From Gavia stellata (taxonomy: Eukaryota > Chordata > Aves > Gaviiformes > Gaviidae), in contig NC_082613.1 in the NCBI RefSeq assembly GCF_030936135.1, forward strand, positions 2,108,001 to 2,172,000: a stretch of 64,000 nucleotides of DNA, read 5' to 3'. The translations under genes and the position numbers were made by a program. Of this stretch, positions 26,319-37,110 are shown piece by piece. The notes beneath the pieces are model-generated. The model was not told the DNA's origin. It worked only from the letters and a program-made list of their open reading frames with translations, and made no database searches. Position 1 is the first letter of the stretch. Each line of letters begins with the position of its first letter.

Positions 26319-27059
26319 GGTGGCTCGTGCACCGTCGTGAGCGGGACGGTGGCTTGGGACAGGGTGACTCACTGCCTTTTTCTGCGTCAAGGCTGGAGCA
26401 AAGTTTCCCCCCCCTCCACCGACCCGTCAGCACCTTCCCAGATAAAACAGAGCAATAACCGGCCCTGTTCGTTACAGGGAACGAGCCGGAAAATCTGGAA
26501 AATCACCGTGTGCTGCCTGCGCAAGCCCCCCCCGGCATCTCGCCCCGGCTGCTTCTGCAGGGAGGGAATAGGGGAGGTTGTGCCCGGTGCCACCGGTTCG
26601 GCATCTGCGTGGCGGTGGGAGACGTGTGCTGGGATTCACGGGGGTTTACAGGCGTTGGCCACGCTTGCCACGAGCTCGCCGCGAGCTCACCGCGAGTACC
26701 GGCTGCGGGGAGGGGGGAGAGGGAGCCCGGTGAGGCGGCAGGAATGAGCGCATGGAAAGGAAGGAAAGAGTGAAGGAAGAGGCAAGAGGGAGGGGAAAAG
26801 CGAGGTCGAAGCGATGGTGGAATCACAGCAAAAACAGCCGGAAAAAGGAAACAGGCCCTGAAAAGTCAAATAAAAATAGCAGCGAGGCGAACCCAAGTGT
26901 GCAGCACATGGGAGTGAGCGCATTTCCTTCGAGGGCAGCACCGCACGCTCCCGGCTGCTCCGGGGGGGCCGCTCTGATGTGGCTCCAGCAGCCGCTGTCG
27001 CTGTGGCCCCCCCCGTGCCATGCCAGCCGCTTGGCAGCCGGTCGGCGCCCCGCCAGCCC

Positions 27060-27139
27060 CCACCTCGCCCGCGGTCCGGGCGGGCTTGCGCAAGGCGCGC
27101 GCGCCTTGCGCAAGCCCGCCCGGACCGCGGGCGAGGTGG
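27060..27139. repeat. perfect 80-bp palindrome with no spacer
   Basis: Bases 27060-27099 are the exact reverse complement of 27100-27139. The centre is a GC alternation flanked by CAAGGCGC and GCGCCTTG. Checked base by base over the outer arms. Confidence 0.95.
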
Positions 27140-28470
27140 TTGCGGGGATGTGGCACGCTACGGGGCAGGACGTGGCACACGTGCAAAGGCTGCACACGCG
27201 TGTGTTAGAACACGTGGGGGATGCGCGGGGTGGGATGGGGGGGGGCTCGCTCGCCGTGCCTTCGCCCCCCGCGCCGTGCCATGTGCCGCCGGCTGATCGC
27301 CTTGCCAGATGCATCCGAGGGCTGTGCAAACAGCGCAATCACGGGCTTCCTCCCCTCGCCGCTTGTTTTGCAATCACGGCAGGGACCCGCCGGGAGATGG
27401 GGGACGGCGGCGAGCGCTGCTGGGTTTGCGGGGTTGGGGATGGGGATGGGGACGGGTGCTCTTTACCAGGGCCAGCATTCTGCATCCCAACCCAGCTGCG
27501 GGCTGAGCTCGGAGGCAGCAGCAGACCCCAGCATGCCGGGGGACCGTGCCCGGGGGACGGTGGTTGCCGTATTTCCACGGACCCCATGCCAGAAGCATGT
27601 TTCGCCCCTTCGCACCATCACCGTCCCACCGAAACGCAGCTGCCCCTGCACTGGAGCAGAGCTCTCACCATCCTGGGGTGCCAGCAGCCCCCCCGGACCG
27701 GTGTCCAGGGGGGTCCTCACCCACACGAGCCCCCTGCTTCGGTCCTCATCCCCCTCGCGAGCGGGGCTGGGGGTCTGTCCCTTGGCAGCCCCAGCGCTGG
27801 GGACACTGGCACACGCAGGCTGTGTCTGACGAAGCAGAGCAGCGTTTTGTTCTCTCCCATCTCCCTGCAGCATCGTAAAGCTGTTGAAAGCCCAGATTTA
27901 TGGTGTGATAAACGCTAGGGGCTCTGCTGAATATTTTACTGCTCCATCCTTTGGAGAGCGGCTGGTTTGGAGGAGCGGGGAGAGCCGGGCGTGGGGTGGC
28001 ACACCCAGCGGCATCGCTCCCCGGCTCCAGCTGGAGGTTGGCAGGGGACGGGGACGGCCAGGAACGGGGTTGCATGGAGCCGTGCCACGGCCCAGGTGGG
28101 TCCTGGCACCCCTGGCCGTGGGATGCCGGGTGCCTGAGCCCCTCTGGGCAGTGGGAAAGTGCTGACACCCCCCCCCCAACCCCACACCCCCCATTTTTTG
28201 GGCGCATTGCCGGTTTTGAAGGCATCTGTTGACCAGATTGTGCCACGGCGTGCCGGGGTGCCCATGCTAGGACATGCCAGCCGAGAGGCAGGGTGTGCCC
28301 AGGCCCAGATCTGGGTGCTCTCCCTCCTTGCACCCCCATCGCCTGCCGGGTGCCGCAGGCTGCTCGGCGGGAGGCTGCGTCCTCGCTGGGAAGGACTGGG
28401 TGATGCTGGAAAGCAGCTCTGCCCGGCTCCACCGCCGCCTTCGCCAGCAAGAGGTTTGCAGCCTCGGGGC

Positions 28471-28651
28471 TGCGCGTGCATGTGAGCGTGCACGTGTGTA
28501 CACGTGTGTGTGAACACTTGTATGGGTGTGTGCATGCATGTATATGTCTGTGCATGTACGCACACGCACGTATTTGTGTATGGGCACATGCATGTGATTA
28601 TGTGTGTGTGCATGCACACGCCTGCGCGTGCATGGGTGTGCGCGCGTGTGA
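28471..28651. repeat. alternating TG/CA-rich tract
   Basis: About 180 bp of interrupted TG/CG/CA dinucleotides (for example CACGTGTGTACACGTGTGTG), alternating purine and pyrimidine. Confidence 0.9.
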
Positions 28652-29170
28652 TTCCTCTCCATGGCTGCTTCCCGAGGGGGTGGCTGCAGCCCCCGCTGCC
28701 ACCGGCCCCGTGCACTCTCCTCCCCGCCGCTGGAGCTGAAGCTGGAGCTGGGCGTTGGAGCCGGCAGGCCTCGGCACGGAGGGAAGCCAGCGGGACTGGG
28801 ATGCCGGGCTCAGCAGGAGCGCCAGCTCGCGCCGAGGCTGGATGCTGCCAATGGGGGCCCCAGTGGTATTGCGGCTCCCCGGGCGGGCGCTGGCTCCGGC
28901 GGCTCTCGACGCCCAGCGGGAGCCAGGCAGCGGCGAGGGGCCCGGCTGGACCCCGCTCCCGCTCCGTGCCGGCCAGCGGGTACACGATGGCTCCCCACAC
29001 CGGCATGGGGCACATCCACGCCGAGAAGCCGGGGGGCCGCCGCCGGGGCTTGGCGGAGGGCCGGGGGGGCCTGGGCTGCCTCCTGCCACCATGGCCCCCG
29101 GCCCCGCTGCTCAGCCCATGGCATCCAGTGCCGGGGCCCATTGTTCGGCCGCGCCGGGCTGCGGGGCAGG

Positions 29171-29262
29171 ATTCCTTTGTCAGAGCTCGGCAATATTTTA
29201 TTCTAACAATTAACCAAACACGCCCGGGCTCCCGAGCCTGTTTGTGATTATTGGAGGGCGAA
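29171..29262. promoter_or_regulatory. AT-richer block, candidate conserved non-coding element
   Basis: A short AT-rich stretch inside very GC-rich DNA, with CCTTTGTC and AACAATTAAC (SOX-type cores) and TGATTATTGG. Its function is a guess from composition and motifs. Confidence 0.3.
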
Positions 29263-30449
29263 TTCCCCAGCCTCGCTCCCTCTTGGTGTCGGCTCCGCCT
29301 GGGGCCGTGCCGGGCGGAGGGGATCCAGCCCCGCTCCCGCCGGCTCAGGGTTGGGGACCCCCAACCGCGCTGAGAGCCCCCTGTTCCTGCGGCCAGCGCT
29401 GGGGGGGTTCGGTTGCCTCGACCTCCTCAGGAGCCCGCGAGCATCTCCGACATTGTCTCCGCAGCAGCGGGATCCGTGGTGGCGCAGGGCAGTGGTGACT
29501 CATGGATGGGGGGGATGTGAATCACAGCTCTCGCTCTCCGGGCAGGATGCGGCCCTGCACTCGCAGCTTGCCGCAAGCGAGCGATGGACCGCAGGCTTTG
29601 TCCTCTGTGGGCTGGAAGCGGCTCGCTGCCTGGGGTTGATGGAACTGGGACGCTGCTCTTCCTCAGGACCCCTCAGCTCCCTGGGACGCTGGCACAGCTT
29701 TCCCAGCCCCAGCTTCGGGGTGGGATGAGGGTGCTGTGGGGTGTGGGTGCCTCCTGCATCCCGGCTCTCTCTGAGGCTCCTCGCCGTGCTCAGGCTGAGT
29801 CCTCATCGCCGCTTGCTGCACTGGTGGGAAAAAAAGCCGGCACCTCCCTTTGCAAGGTATCCCGGAGATTGCCCAGCGCGGGTTATCAAATCCCTATAAA
29901 ATCCCTTGCTTGGAGCCAGCTCAGTTCATCTCACCTCACCCCACCGCTGCGTTTCCACCCTCCAGGCAGTGGATGCTGAGTCCCAAGCCGCGGCTGGAGC
30001 CGGCAGCGAGCCGGCAGCCCTCGCCACGTGCTGCCTGCTATGGGCAGGGGAGCCCCGAGCGGGAGCTGGAGCCAAGGGTCGGGGTGGGCACCGCACGTGG
30101 TGATGCCACCCGCCAGGAGCGATGCAGCCGGTGCCGGAGCCCTGTGGCGGGGACGTCCGGGTTAGCCGGGGGTTATTAGCCGTCCCAGGGGAGACCCCCT
30201 GAGCAGGTTGTTTCTCCGGTCGCTGCCAGGGCTGGAGGGATCCTGGGAGCAGCCAGGGCAGAGGAGGGGGTTGCAGCCTTGGGGTGGGAGGATGGAGGAG
30301 CATCCTTGGCGGCTGGAGCCGGGCGTGGGGCAGGGAGTGGGCGCAGGCAGTATCTCTTGCCCGCGGCTCCCCAGGGGTGATGGAGGCAGAAAGGTACGAC
30401 CCCTGAGCCAGTCCCCTGGCCCTCGCTGTGGCTACGCACACGCCAGTGC

Positions 30450-31844
30450 CTAAACGCGCTCCTTCAGAGCCAGGGCTCCTTCCTCGGCAGTGCCGCCTGG
30501 CCCTGGGTTCTCAGCCTGATCCTGGATCTTAAAATACAGCAAATCATCGAAGCAGAGCCGATCAGGCGGCCGGGCCAGGCAGGGCAGCCGGAGCGCGGCA
30601 CCGGCAAGCAGCCCAGTGAGCAGTGAGCTGCTGATGGCCACCGCCAGCCCCGCCGCCTGGCACAGTGCCTGCCTGCCCGCCCCACGGTCCCCCCACCGTC
30701 CCCCCACCGCCTCACTGGCGTTGCCCCTGACGGGGGACACGTGGGAGAAGCGAGACCCAGAGGTGTCCTCGGATGCCACCAGGATGGCCATGACGCTGGC
30801 CGTGGCACCGAGGATGCCGGGCAAGCCGTGGAGGTTGTGGATGCCGCACTGGTCCTGCAGTGTGAGCTTCCTCGCCAGGAGCGGGGTGAGGAACCTGAAG
30901 CCAAGGACGCACGCCACGGCCGAGAGGCTGCCCAGGGCAAGAGCAGCCACCGGCGGCACGGCCATGTCAGCCACCGCGCCGATGGCCACCCCACCGGCCA
31001 GGCTGCCGTTCTGCAGGTGGCTGGGGCTGAGCTTGCCATCCCTCTCCAGCAGGCTGGAGGCCACCACGGTGGTCACGGCGCTGGCGCTCATGGCCAGGAG
31101 GGTGTTCAGGATTGCGCGACGCTGGGCATCTCCCGGTTGGCAGAGGACGGCCACGAAACTGGGCCAGAAAACCCAGAGGATGAGCGTCCCCACAAGGGAC
31201 ATGAGGTCAGAGCGGTGTGTTGGGGTCTCCCTGGGGTGCACCGGCTGCCGTGCCGCCCCGAACAGAGCCTTGGACACACCGAGGCCAAAATAGCAGGAGA
31301 AGACATGGATCGTGATGGTGCCCCCCACATCGAGGACGCCCAGATGGGTGACGATGGCCCACTCGCTGGCGAGGTAGATGGGGACTTCGCAGGCAGCCAC
31401 GACGAGAAGCTGGCAGGGGCTGGTCCTCCCCAGGATGGCTCCCACGGAGATGAGCACTGTCACGGCAGCAAACTCAGCGGTGAGGAGGTTGCGGAGGTCC
31501 AGGTGGGCCTGGCCATGGTGGAAGTGATGGAGCAAGCTCTGCAGCACCAGCGCCCATTGTGTGGAGAAGTTGAGCAGGAGGAAGTTGTGGGTGAGGGCGC
31601 TGAGCCCGTAGCGGGGCAGGAACGTCAGCAGGAGCCCCAGCCCCACCACCAGCATCACCTGGATGTCCTGGAAGAGGGGGAAGATGCTGTAGAGCTGGTT
31701 GGCCACCAAGTTGGCATCCTCTGCCAGTGCTGAGGACTCATCGTAGGTGATGAAGAGGGCGAAGAAGAGGAGCAGGGCGCCCTGGAAGAGCCCCAGGGAG
31801 AGGGGCAGGAGGCGGCGGGGACAGGCGGGGGACGGCGCGGCCAT
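30450..31844 (-). CDS. intronless Rh-family ammonium/ammonia channel
   Basis: 464 residues in one open exon, starting at the ATG at 31844 (context CCAGGATGG). A frame-open Met 38 codons upstream would add a Pro/Arg/Ser-rich tail not typical of Rh proteins. Stop TAG at 30450-30452. Family signatures: FPLFQDIQVMLVVGLG (about 55-70), LDVGGTITIHVFSCYFGL (171-188), HLQNGSLAGGVAIG (277-289), CGIHNLHGLPGILG (333-346). The twin pore histidines His180 and His339, gate Phe125 and Phe230, and Asp172 and Asp331 each sit exactly five positions before the RhCG residues (185, 344, 130, 235, 177, 336), so it should conduct ammonia, unlike Rh30 blood-group proteins. About 12 membrane spans are expected. Most vertebrate Rh genes have about ten exons; this one has none that interrupt coding, suggesting a retrocopy or the non-mammalian Rhp2 branch. 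Subfamily not settled. Confidence 0.9.
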   Translation of the reverse strand: MAAPSPACPRRLLPLSLGLFQGALLLFFALFITYDESSALAEDANLVANQLYSIFPLFQDIQVMLVVGLGLLLTFLPRYGLSALTHNFLLLNFSTQWALVLQSLLHHFHHGQAHLDLRNLLTAEFAAVTVLISVGAILGRTSPCQLLVVAACEVPIYLASEWAIVTHLGVLDVGGTITIHVFSCYFGLGVSKALFGAARQPVHPRETPTHRSDLMSLVGTLILWVFWPSFVAVLCQPGDAQRRAILNTLLAMSASAVTTVVASSLLERDGKLSPSHLQNGSLAGGVAIGAVADMAVPPVAALALGSLSAVACVLGFRFLTPLLARKLTLQDQCGIHNLHGLPGILGATASVMAILVASEDTSGSRFSHVSPVRGNASEAVGGRWGDRGAGRQALCQAAGLAVAISSSLLTGLLAGAALRLPCLARPPDRLCFDDLLYFKIQDQAENPGPGGTAEEGALALKERV

Positions 31845-31945
31845 CCTGGGCAGACAGGAGGGGACGGTGACCGGTGGGGTGGCTGGGCGCGGGGCGGCAG
31901 CCCGGGAGCACCCGCGGGGTGAGCTCTGCTCACTCCTACTTCGGG

Positions 31946-31956
31946 GTTTTATGGCC
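31946..31956 (-). promoter_or_regulatory. TATA-like box upstream of the Rh gene
   Basis: Read on the minus strand the sequence is CCATAAAACCC, about 105 bases before the ATG at 31844, preceded by a TGTGG (RUNX-type) motif. This would put a start site near 31920. The longer N-terminal start at 31958 would then be untranscribed, which favours the shorter protein. Confidence 0.35.
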
Positions 31957-31959
31957 ACA

Positions 31960-34860
31960 GTTAATTTTTAACCGAAGATATAAGTTTATGTGCCAGAAGA
32001 GGAGGTTTTTCCCCCTCCCTTCTTTAAACACAACGCCCATAAATTACCCACGTGCTCTTGTTTGGCCACCATAAAAAGTGGACTTAAGGGGGGTTATTAT
32101 TTTGAAGGGAAACAAGAAAAACCTGCCATGGGGCAGAGCGGGGAGAAGGACGACCTGCGAGGAGCTGGCCAGGGATGACGGTACCACAGCAAGCACCCCC
32201 ATTTAACCCAACCCCATCCCGGGAGCGCCGACCGTGCCGCTGAAGCCCCAGGAGCGATGCTGGGAGATCAGATCCCCTCCAGCTCCTGGGCTCGCTCCGC
32301 CGCATCCCACCTGGGGACGGCTCCGGCACTGCCACCACCCCACGCTGCGGGATGATGCACGTTTTGCTCGGCAGCTGCCCGGATTTTGCGAAGCGCCATA
32401 AAGCTCCAAAATCAGGGCCGAAAAGACCATTTTCTCACAGGTTTGCGTTGGCTTGAATGGCTGGAAATTCATTAACAATTAGCGCGCGAGAAAAACAAAG
32501 CCCAGAGCAGCCAAGCTGCTACCCCGAAGTTTCTGGGTTGCTGCTTAGTGTGACATTTTGCCAGTGAATGTCTGGAAAAAAAAAAATTAAAAAAAAATAT
32601 ATGAGAACCGCAAGAACAAAAGGCAGAAGGGTTGGTAAATATTTGTTCCAGAGAGAAGATATTTTTGTGCTGTCCCTGATCTCAACACCCCTGCCGCGGG
32701 CGCTGGCTCCGCGCCGCTCTTCGTCATTGTTACTGGAGGATGAGGCAGGCAAGGGCGCAAAATGGGAAACAATTGTTGAATAATCTGCGCGAGGCTCCTC
32801 TGCCAAACCCTCCCCGGCCATTTTTCAACCCAAAGATGCTGGAAATGGGGGCAACGTATAGGAGGAGGAGGTGCTTTGAAGGCAGCGCCTTTGGGGGTTG
32901 AGGAGGGGTTGTGTTGTGCCCAAGCTGCAGCCAACGGCAGCGGAGGGGTGGTGAGAGCTGCGGGGGCTTGCGGGATGGGACCCGGGATGCTTTGTCTGCC
33001 CGTAACGTGTCCCCACCGCACCACTGGTGCTGCTAACGGCAGCAGATGCTCTCACGGGGATCCCTCGCCCAAGGAAATGTGGGGCTGCGGTCCCCACAGT
33101 GCCGTATAGCTCTCTCCGGTGTCCCCGGGGTGGCTGGGGACGGGGTGGGATGGGTGGGCAGGATGTGCCCATTGCTCCTGCCCGTGCCCACACCGGGGCA
33201 CAGCCCAACCCACTGCCCGCGGCTGCTGCCGGCTCCCACCTCCACCAGCAGCAGGGATGGGGGACGAGGGGAGGCAGGCGAGGCCTCCCCCACCCCTTGC
33301 TGGTATAAAAAAGGTGAAAAAAGGCGATATCAGCCCCCCAACCCCTCACCTGTAACCCTTTGCATGCCACGCCAGCCCACCAAAGGGGTTTTCAAGGGGA
33401 CAGCCTGGTGCAGTAAAACCTCTTTGCTTGATGGCGGGTGAGATAAAACCCAGGGTGATGCTCGCAGCGGGCAGTGTTCCTGAAATGGAGGAGCCAGGAT
33501 GCTCTTAAAGAGCTGGGGGAAGTGTTTTGGCCCCGGCCAAGCAAGGGAGCTGCATGCGAGCAAGGGTAGGGCTCACCCCGGTGTGCCGGGCACCGGGATG
33601 CTCACTGCTGCGCGCTGGGTGCTGCACACTCACTCCCCTCCCGCTGCCCTGCGGCGGCTCAGCCCTCCCCTTGTCCCCTTCCCGCTTCAGTCTGGGGCTT
33701 CTTTAAGGTGAGGCTGAAGGAAAAAGCTTTTGAACAGGTCTTTCAAAAAGCAGAGAGTTTTGAAGATTGCAAAGTTACGGCAAAGTGCCTCCTGTGAGGA
33801 GGAGGAGGATGCTGGAGGAGATGCGTTCTGGAGCATCCCAGCACTGCCGGATCTGCTGGAGAGGACAAGCAGGGACATTGGGAGGTTTGGGGTGTAAAAG
33901 CCCTCCTGGATCCGTCCGTCACCTCTGGCAAGGGGTGGAGGCGCGGGGATGCCGGGAGGTTGGGGTGCCCTCACTGGACTCGGCTTGCCAGGTCAACAGA
34001 GGCTGTGCGGGGGCACACGGGGAAGCGGCGCGGGATTGGGCTGCCGGGCTCGGTGCTCGGGGACGGGGGTGTTTCGGGAGGTGACACGGCTCCTTATCTC
34101 AGTTGGCAGGCGATAGGGAGTTGCAGGCTCAGCGGGACGTCCTTGGACACGTGCTCTTTTTCCACCTGGAAATCTTGCCCTGGCAGCACTCGGGGATTTG
34201 GGATGTTTATCGGGGCTCCCAGAGGGGCAGAATCCAACGGAGGGGCTCCCCCACGATCCGCAGCCCCTCGCATCCCTCCCGCCAGCATCCCTGGATCTGC
34301 TGCATCCAACGCTGGCCTGAGCTGTGCCGGCACATGGGCATACATGGAGAACAGTGCCAACCACCACCACGCTCCTTTACCGAGCCGTTGGGTACCACCA
34401 TCCCCTTCCCTTGGGAAAAAGGCCATCCCGTTTGGCCTCCTGGCTTCCCAAACCAGATGAGGTGCAAAGAGCGGCGATGCCCAAGCGCTCCCCGGGCCAA
34501 AGACCCCTCTGCAGAGAGGAGGGAAGCCCTGCCGGGGCGCAGATTAAAAAATAACCTTTATGGCACCCATAAAAGAAGGTCGAAGTTTCAAGAGGTCGCT
34601 GGGAAGGTGAAAGTCCCCCCTGGCCCTGGAGCACCCCCGAGGGTGGTGAATGATTAACCCCGCAGTGCAGGGCGTGCCGGCGGGATGCCGCGGACCTCGC
34701 GGGGAGGACCGGGCGCCGAGGGGAAGGTCCGGACCCTCCGGTAACATTTTCCAGGCATGGGGAGTTTTCTCTCGGCACCGAAGGAGCGGGGATGGAGGAA
34801 GCATCTGGCGAGGGCTGGGGCGGCGGGGAGGGGACCATTGAATTCCACCCCCCACGTCCC
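31960..34860. other. intergenic, no gene recognised
   Basis: Mixed AT-rich (31960-32110, 32440-32680) and GC-rich DNA. No splice-consistent coding segment or known repeat seen. Confidence 0.5.
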
Positions 34861-35280
34861 CCTTTCACTGTGTGGGCAGTTGTTTTATGGCAGGAGGACT
34901 GGGGAACCATTTTAGCATGATCCACGCTGAGACTGCTAGAGGAGTTCCCCGCTGAGGGCTGGATACAAAGAAAAGCTGAATTAACCACGGGTCATATAAG
35001 GCAACAGGATCTGACAGATCCGAGCCAATATATGCTGGCAACAGCCAGTCCATGGCACTGTGAGAAAACACTCCTGCAAATTTAACAAATCCCTATGGTC
35101 TAGAAAGTCATGTACAAGAAATTACTAATGAAGGGATCTAGTCATATCTGGATTTCCAGACGTTGGTCATGCTCCCACCGCATTTTGCAGGCCATATAAG
35201 TACATGGATCTGAATCCCGGGCGCTGGAGACCGGGAGGATTGTTCCGATCATCTTGTCTGACCTCCTGCGTCAGACGAGG
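34860..35280. other. AT-richer island of unknown origin (old transposon relic or conserved element)
   Basis: About 400 bp that differ sharply from the GC-rich flanks. The end, GATCATCTTGTCTGACCTCC, recalls strings common in ancient amniote retroelements, but I cannot assign a family. No open frame of interest. Confidence 0.3.
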
Positions 35281-36075
35281 GCTCCCGGCGAGGAGGTGAT
35301 GCTCAGCCCAGCCGGGCGGCAGCGGCCGGATCCTGCGGCCACGCCGGGCTGGGGTTGGCCGGAGAAGGTTTGGGAACGCCGTGGTGGCACTGGGGTGGCT
35401 GGGTGCCCCCACACCGTGGCGATGCGCTGTCACCCGGGGTTGAGTTCCGGGGACCCGCTGCCGGGCAGGAGGGAGCGGGAGCTCCGGCTTCGTCCCCACG
35501 GGGCTGCGAGCGGGCGCCCGGCCGAGGCACCGCGCGGTGGGGAGGGACTGCAGACAGCACCCCCGGCCTCAGCATCGCTCTTCTCTCCACCGCCCCTTCC
35601 AGTCGCTCTCCTGAGCCCGAAGCACCCCAAAACCAGCCGTTCCCTAAAGATCCTGCCAGCAAGCTGGGCTGCCCGCGGAGCTATGCCTGGCTCCCGCTCC
35701 GGCCCCTCCGTAGGTCCTACATAAACACCCGCCTGGTGTCTAAGCGAGCCAGGAGCGAGCACCACGAGCGTTTTAAAAGCCCCGGTCCAGCTCTGACCCC
35801 AGGAGCCCCGGTGCTGGCTGTCAGGCGGTGGGTGGGGGGCCAGCCCCCCCTGCTCCAGCCCCTCGCAGCCGGGTCCTACTTGGGGGGGGGGACGGGACAC
35901 ACAAAGCCGAACAGACGTCACAGCGGCATCACGCGGTCCGAGTGGCCTTCTCCATCTTGTTAGCACATTGTGTAACACAACATGTGGAGGCGCTGGGACC
36001 GCACACGCATGCACTCCCCGACAGCCCAACCGGGGGGAAAAGAAGGGGGGGGGAGAAAAAAAAAAAAAGAAAAAG
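35280..36075. other. GC-rich intergenic DNA ending in an A/G-rich tract
   Basis: No gene recognised. It ends in a G run followed by A-rich sequence at 36045-36095. Confidence 0.5.
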
Positions 36076-36084
36076 AAAAAAAAG

Positions 36085-36350
36085 GAAGCAATTTAAGCTT
36101 TGAATCTTTCTCTTTAAAATGTTCTCATGGCTTCATTAGAATTTGCAGCCACAGAGGCTTTGAAGAGCATGGTATAAGGAGTGAAACATCTGGAAAAATT
36201 AGGATTAATGAAAACATAATTCCCAAGACTAAAGGAAAGATTAATCCTGCGTTACCACTTGTGTGTTCCACAGCTTTTCCCCAGCTCGTAACGCTGAACT
36301 TATTAAATCGCCCTGAGCTGAGTTTTCCTTTTTCTCTCTCCCTCCCCTAT
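36085..36350. promoter_or_regulatory. AT-rich block, candidate conserved non-coding element
   Basis: About 265 bp of non-repetitive AT-rich sequence between a purine tract and GC-rich DNA, with AGGATTAATG, GATTAATCC and TCTTTAAAATG strings (homeodomain-like TAAT cores). No coding potential. Confidence 0.3.
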
Positions 36351-36764
36351 TGAGCCCAATGGAAGCGACTGATGCCAAATGTAACGATAACCAACTGTGC
36401 CGAGCAGCACGGGCGCGAGCGCCGCCCGCCCCCCCCGCACCCAGGTGGGCACCCACGGCCCGCCGGACCCGCGGAGGGGAATCCTTGGGTGGGGGTTCCG
36501 TGGGGTGGGGGTCCTGCGGGTGCTGGGGAGGCTCTGTGCTGGGGTGATGGGTGCTGTACCCCAGTGAGGCTGCACCTGCTCCCACGCGCGCTCCTGAGCC
36601 GGATGGGGCCCGATCGGCTCATGAGATGGGGGATGCTGGTGAATTAAAGGATAAATAAGGAATAAACCGCCCTGCTCTGCTTTCAAATGCTCAGCTGGGT
36701 TGATACCAAAGCGGCCCAGAGGTGCTGGCGTCTCTGGGTGGCATTTCTGCAAGCGCTATGCTTG

Positions 36765-37110
36765 TCCTGGTGCCATGTTGTGCTGTGCCGTGCCACGCTG
36801 ACCCATGCTGTGCATGCCGTGCTGTGCCATGCCGTGCTCTGCCATGCTGTGCCATGCTGTGCCGTGCTGTGCCATGCCGTGCTCTGCTATGCTGTGTCAT
36901 GCCGTGCCGTGCTGTGCCATGCCGTGCTCTGCCATGCCATGCTCTGCCATGCTGTGCCATGCCGTGCCGTGCTGTGCCATGCCGTGCTCTGCCATGCCGT
37001 GCTCTGCCATGCTGTGCCATGCCGTGCCGTGCTGTGCCATGCTGTGCCGTGCTGTGCCATGCCGTGCTGTGCCGTGCCATGCCGTGCTGCGTGCCGTGCT
37101 GGTGTTGGCA
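36765..37110. repeat. pentamer-based minisatellite with 60-bp higher-order unit
   Basis: The array is built of 5-bp units such as GCCAT, GCCGT, GCTGT and GCTCT. Blocks at 36901, 36961 and 37021 show a 60-bp higher-order period, the first two differing by a single base. Because five is not a multiple of three, every frame reads the same Cys/His/Ala/Val/Pro pattern, giving false frames on both strands. Confidence 0.95.

Larger units (their letters stand above)
24906..30449. other. GC-rich intergenic spacer
   Basis: No exon that I can support. It contains a 25-bp tandem repeat, two long perfect inverted repeats, an alternating TG tract and an AT-richer block at 29171-29262, listed separately. 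Many overlapping open frames on both strands reflect high GC content only. Confidence 0.6.

Noticed and set aside
26752-29213. Several frames of 250-400 codons (26752-27918, 27936-29141 and others)
   Set aside because: They run through the 80-bp palindrome and the TG tract, and are open on both strands; no conserved domain.
30741-31733. 330-codon frame opposite the Rh gene
   Set aside because: Antisense shadow of the real, conserved minus-strand frame.
31845-31958. Upstream Met adding 38 residues to the Rh protein
   Set aside because: The extension is Ser/Pro/Arg-rich and unlike Rh N-termini, and it overlaps the TATA-like box; the Met at 31844 gives the usual family length and a better start context.
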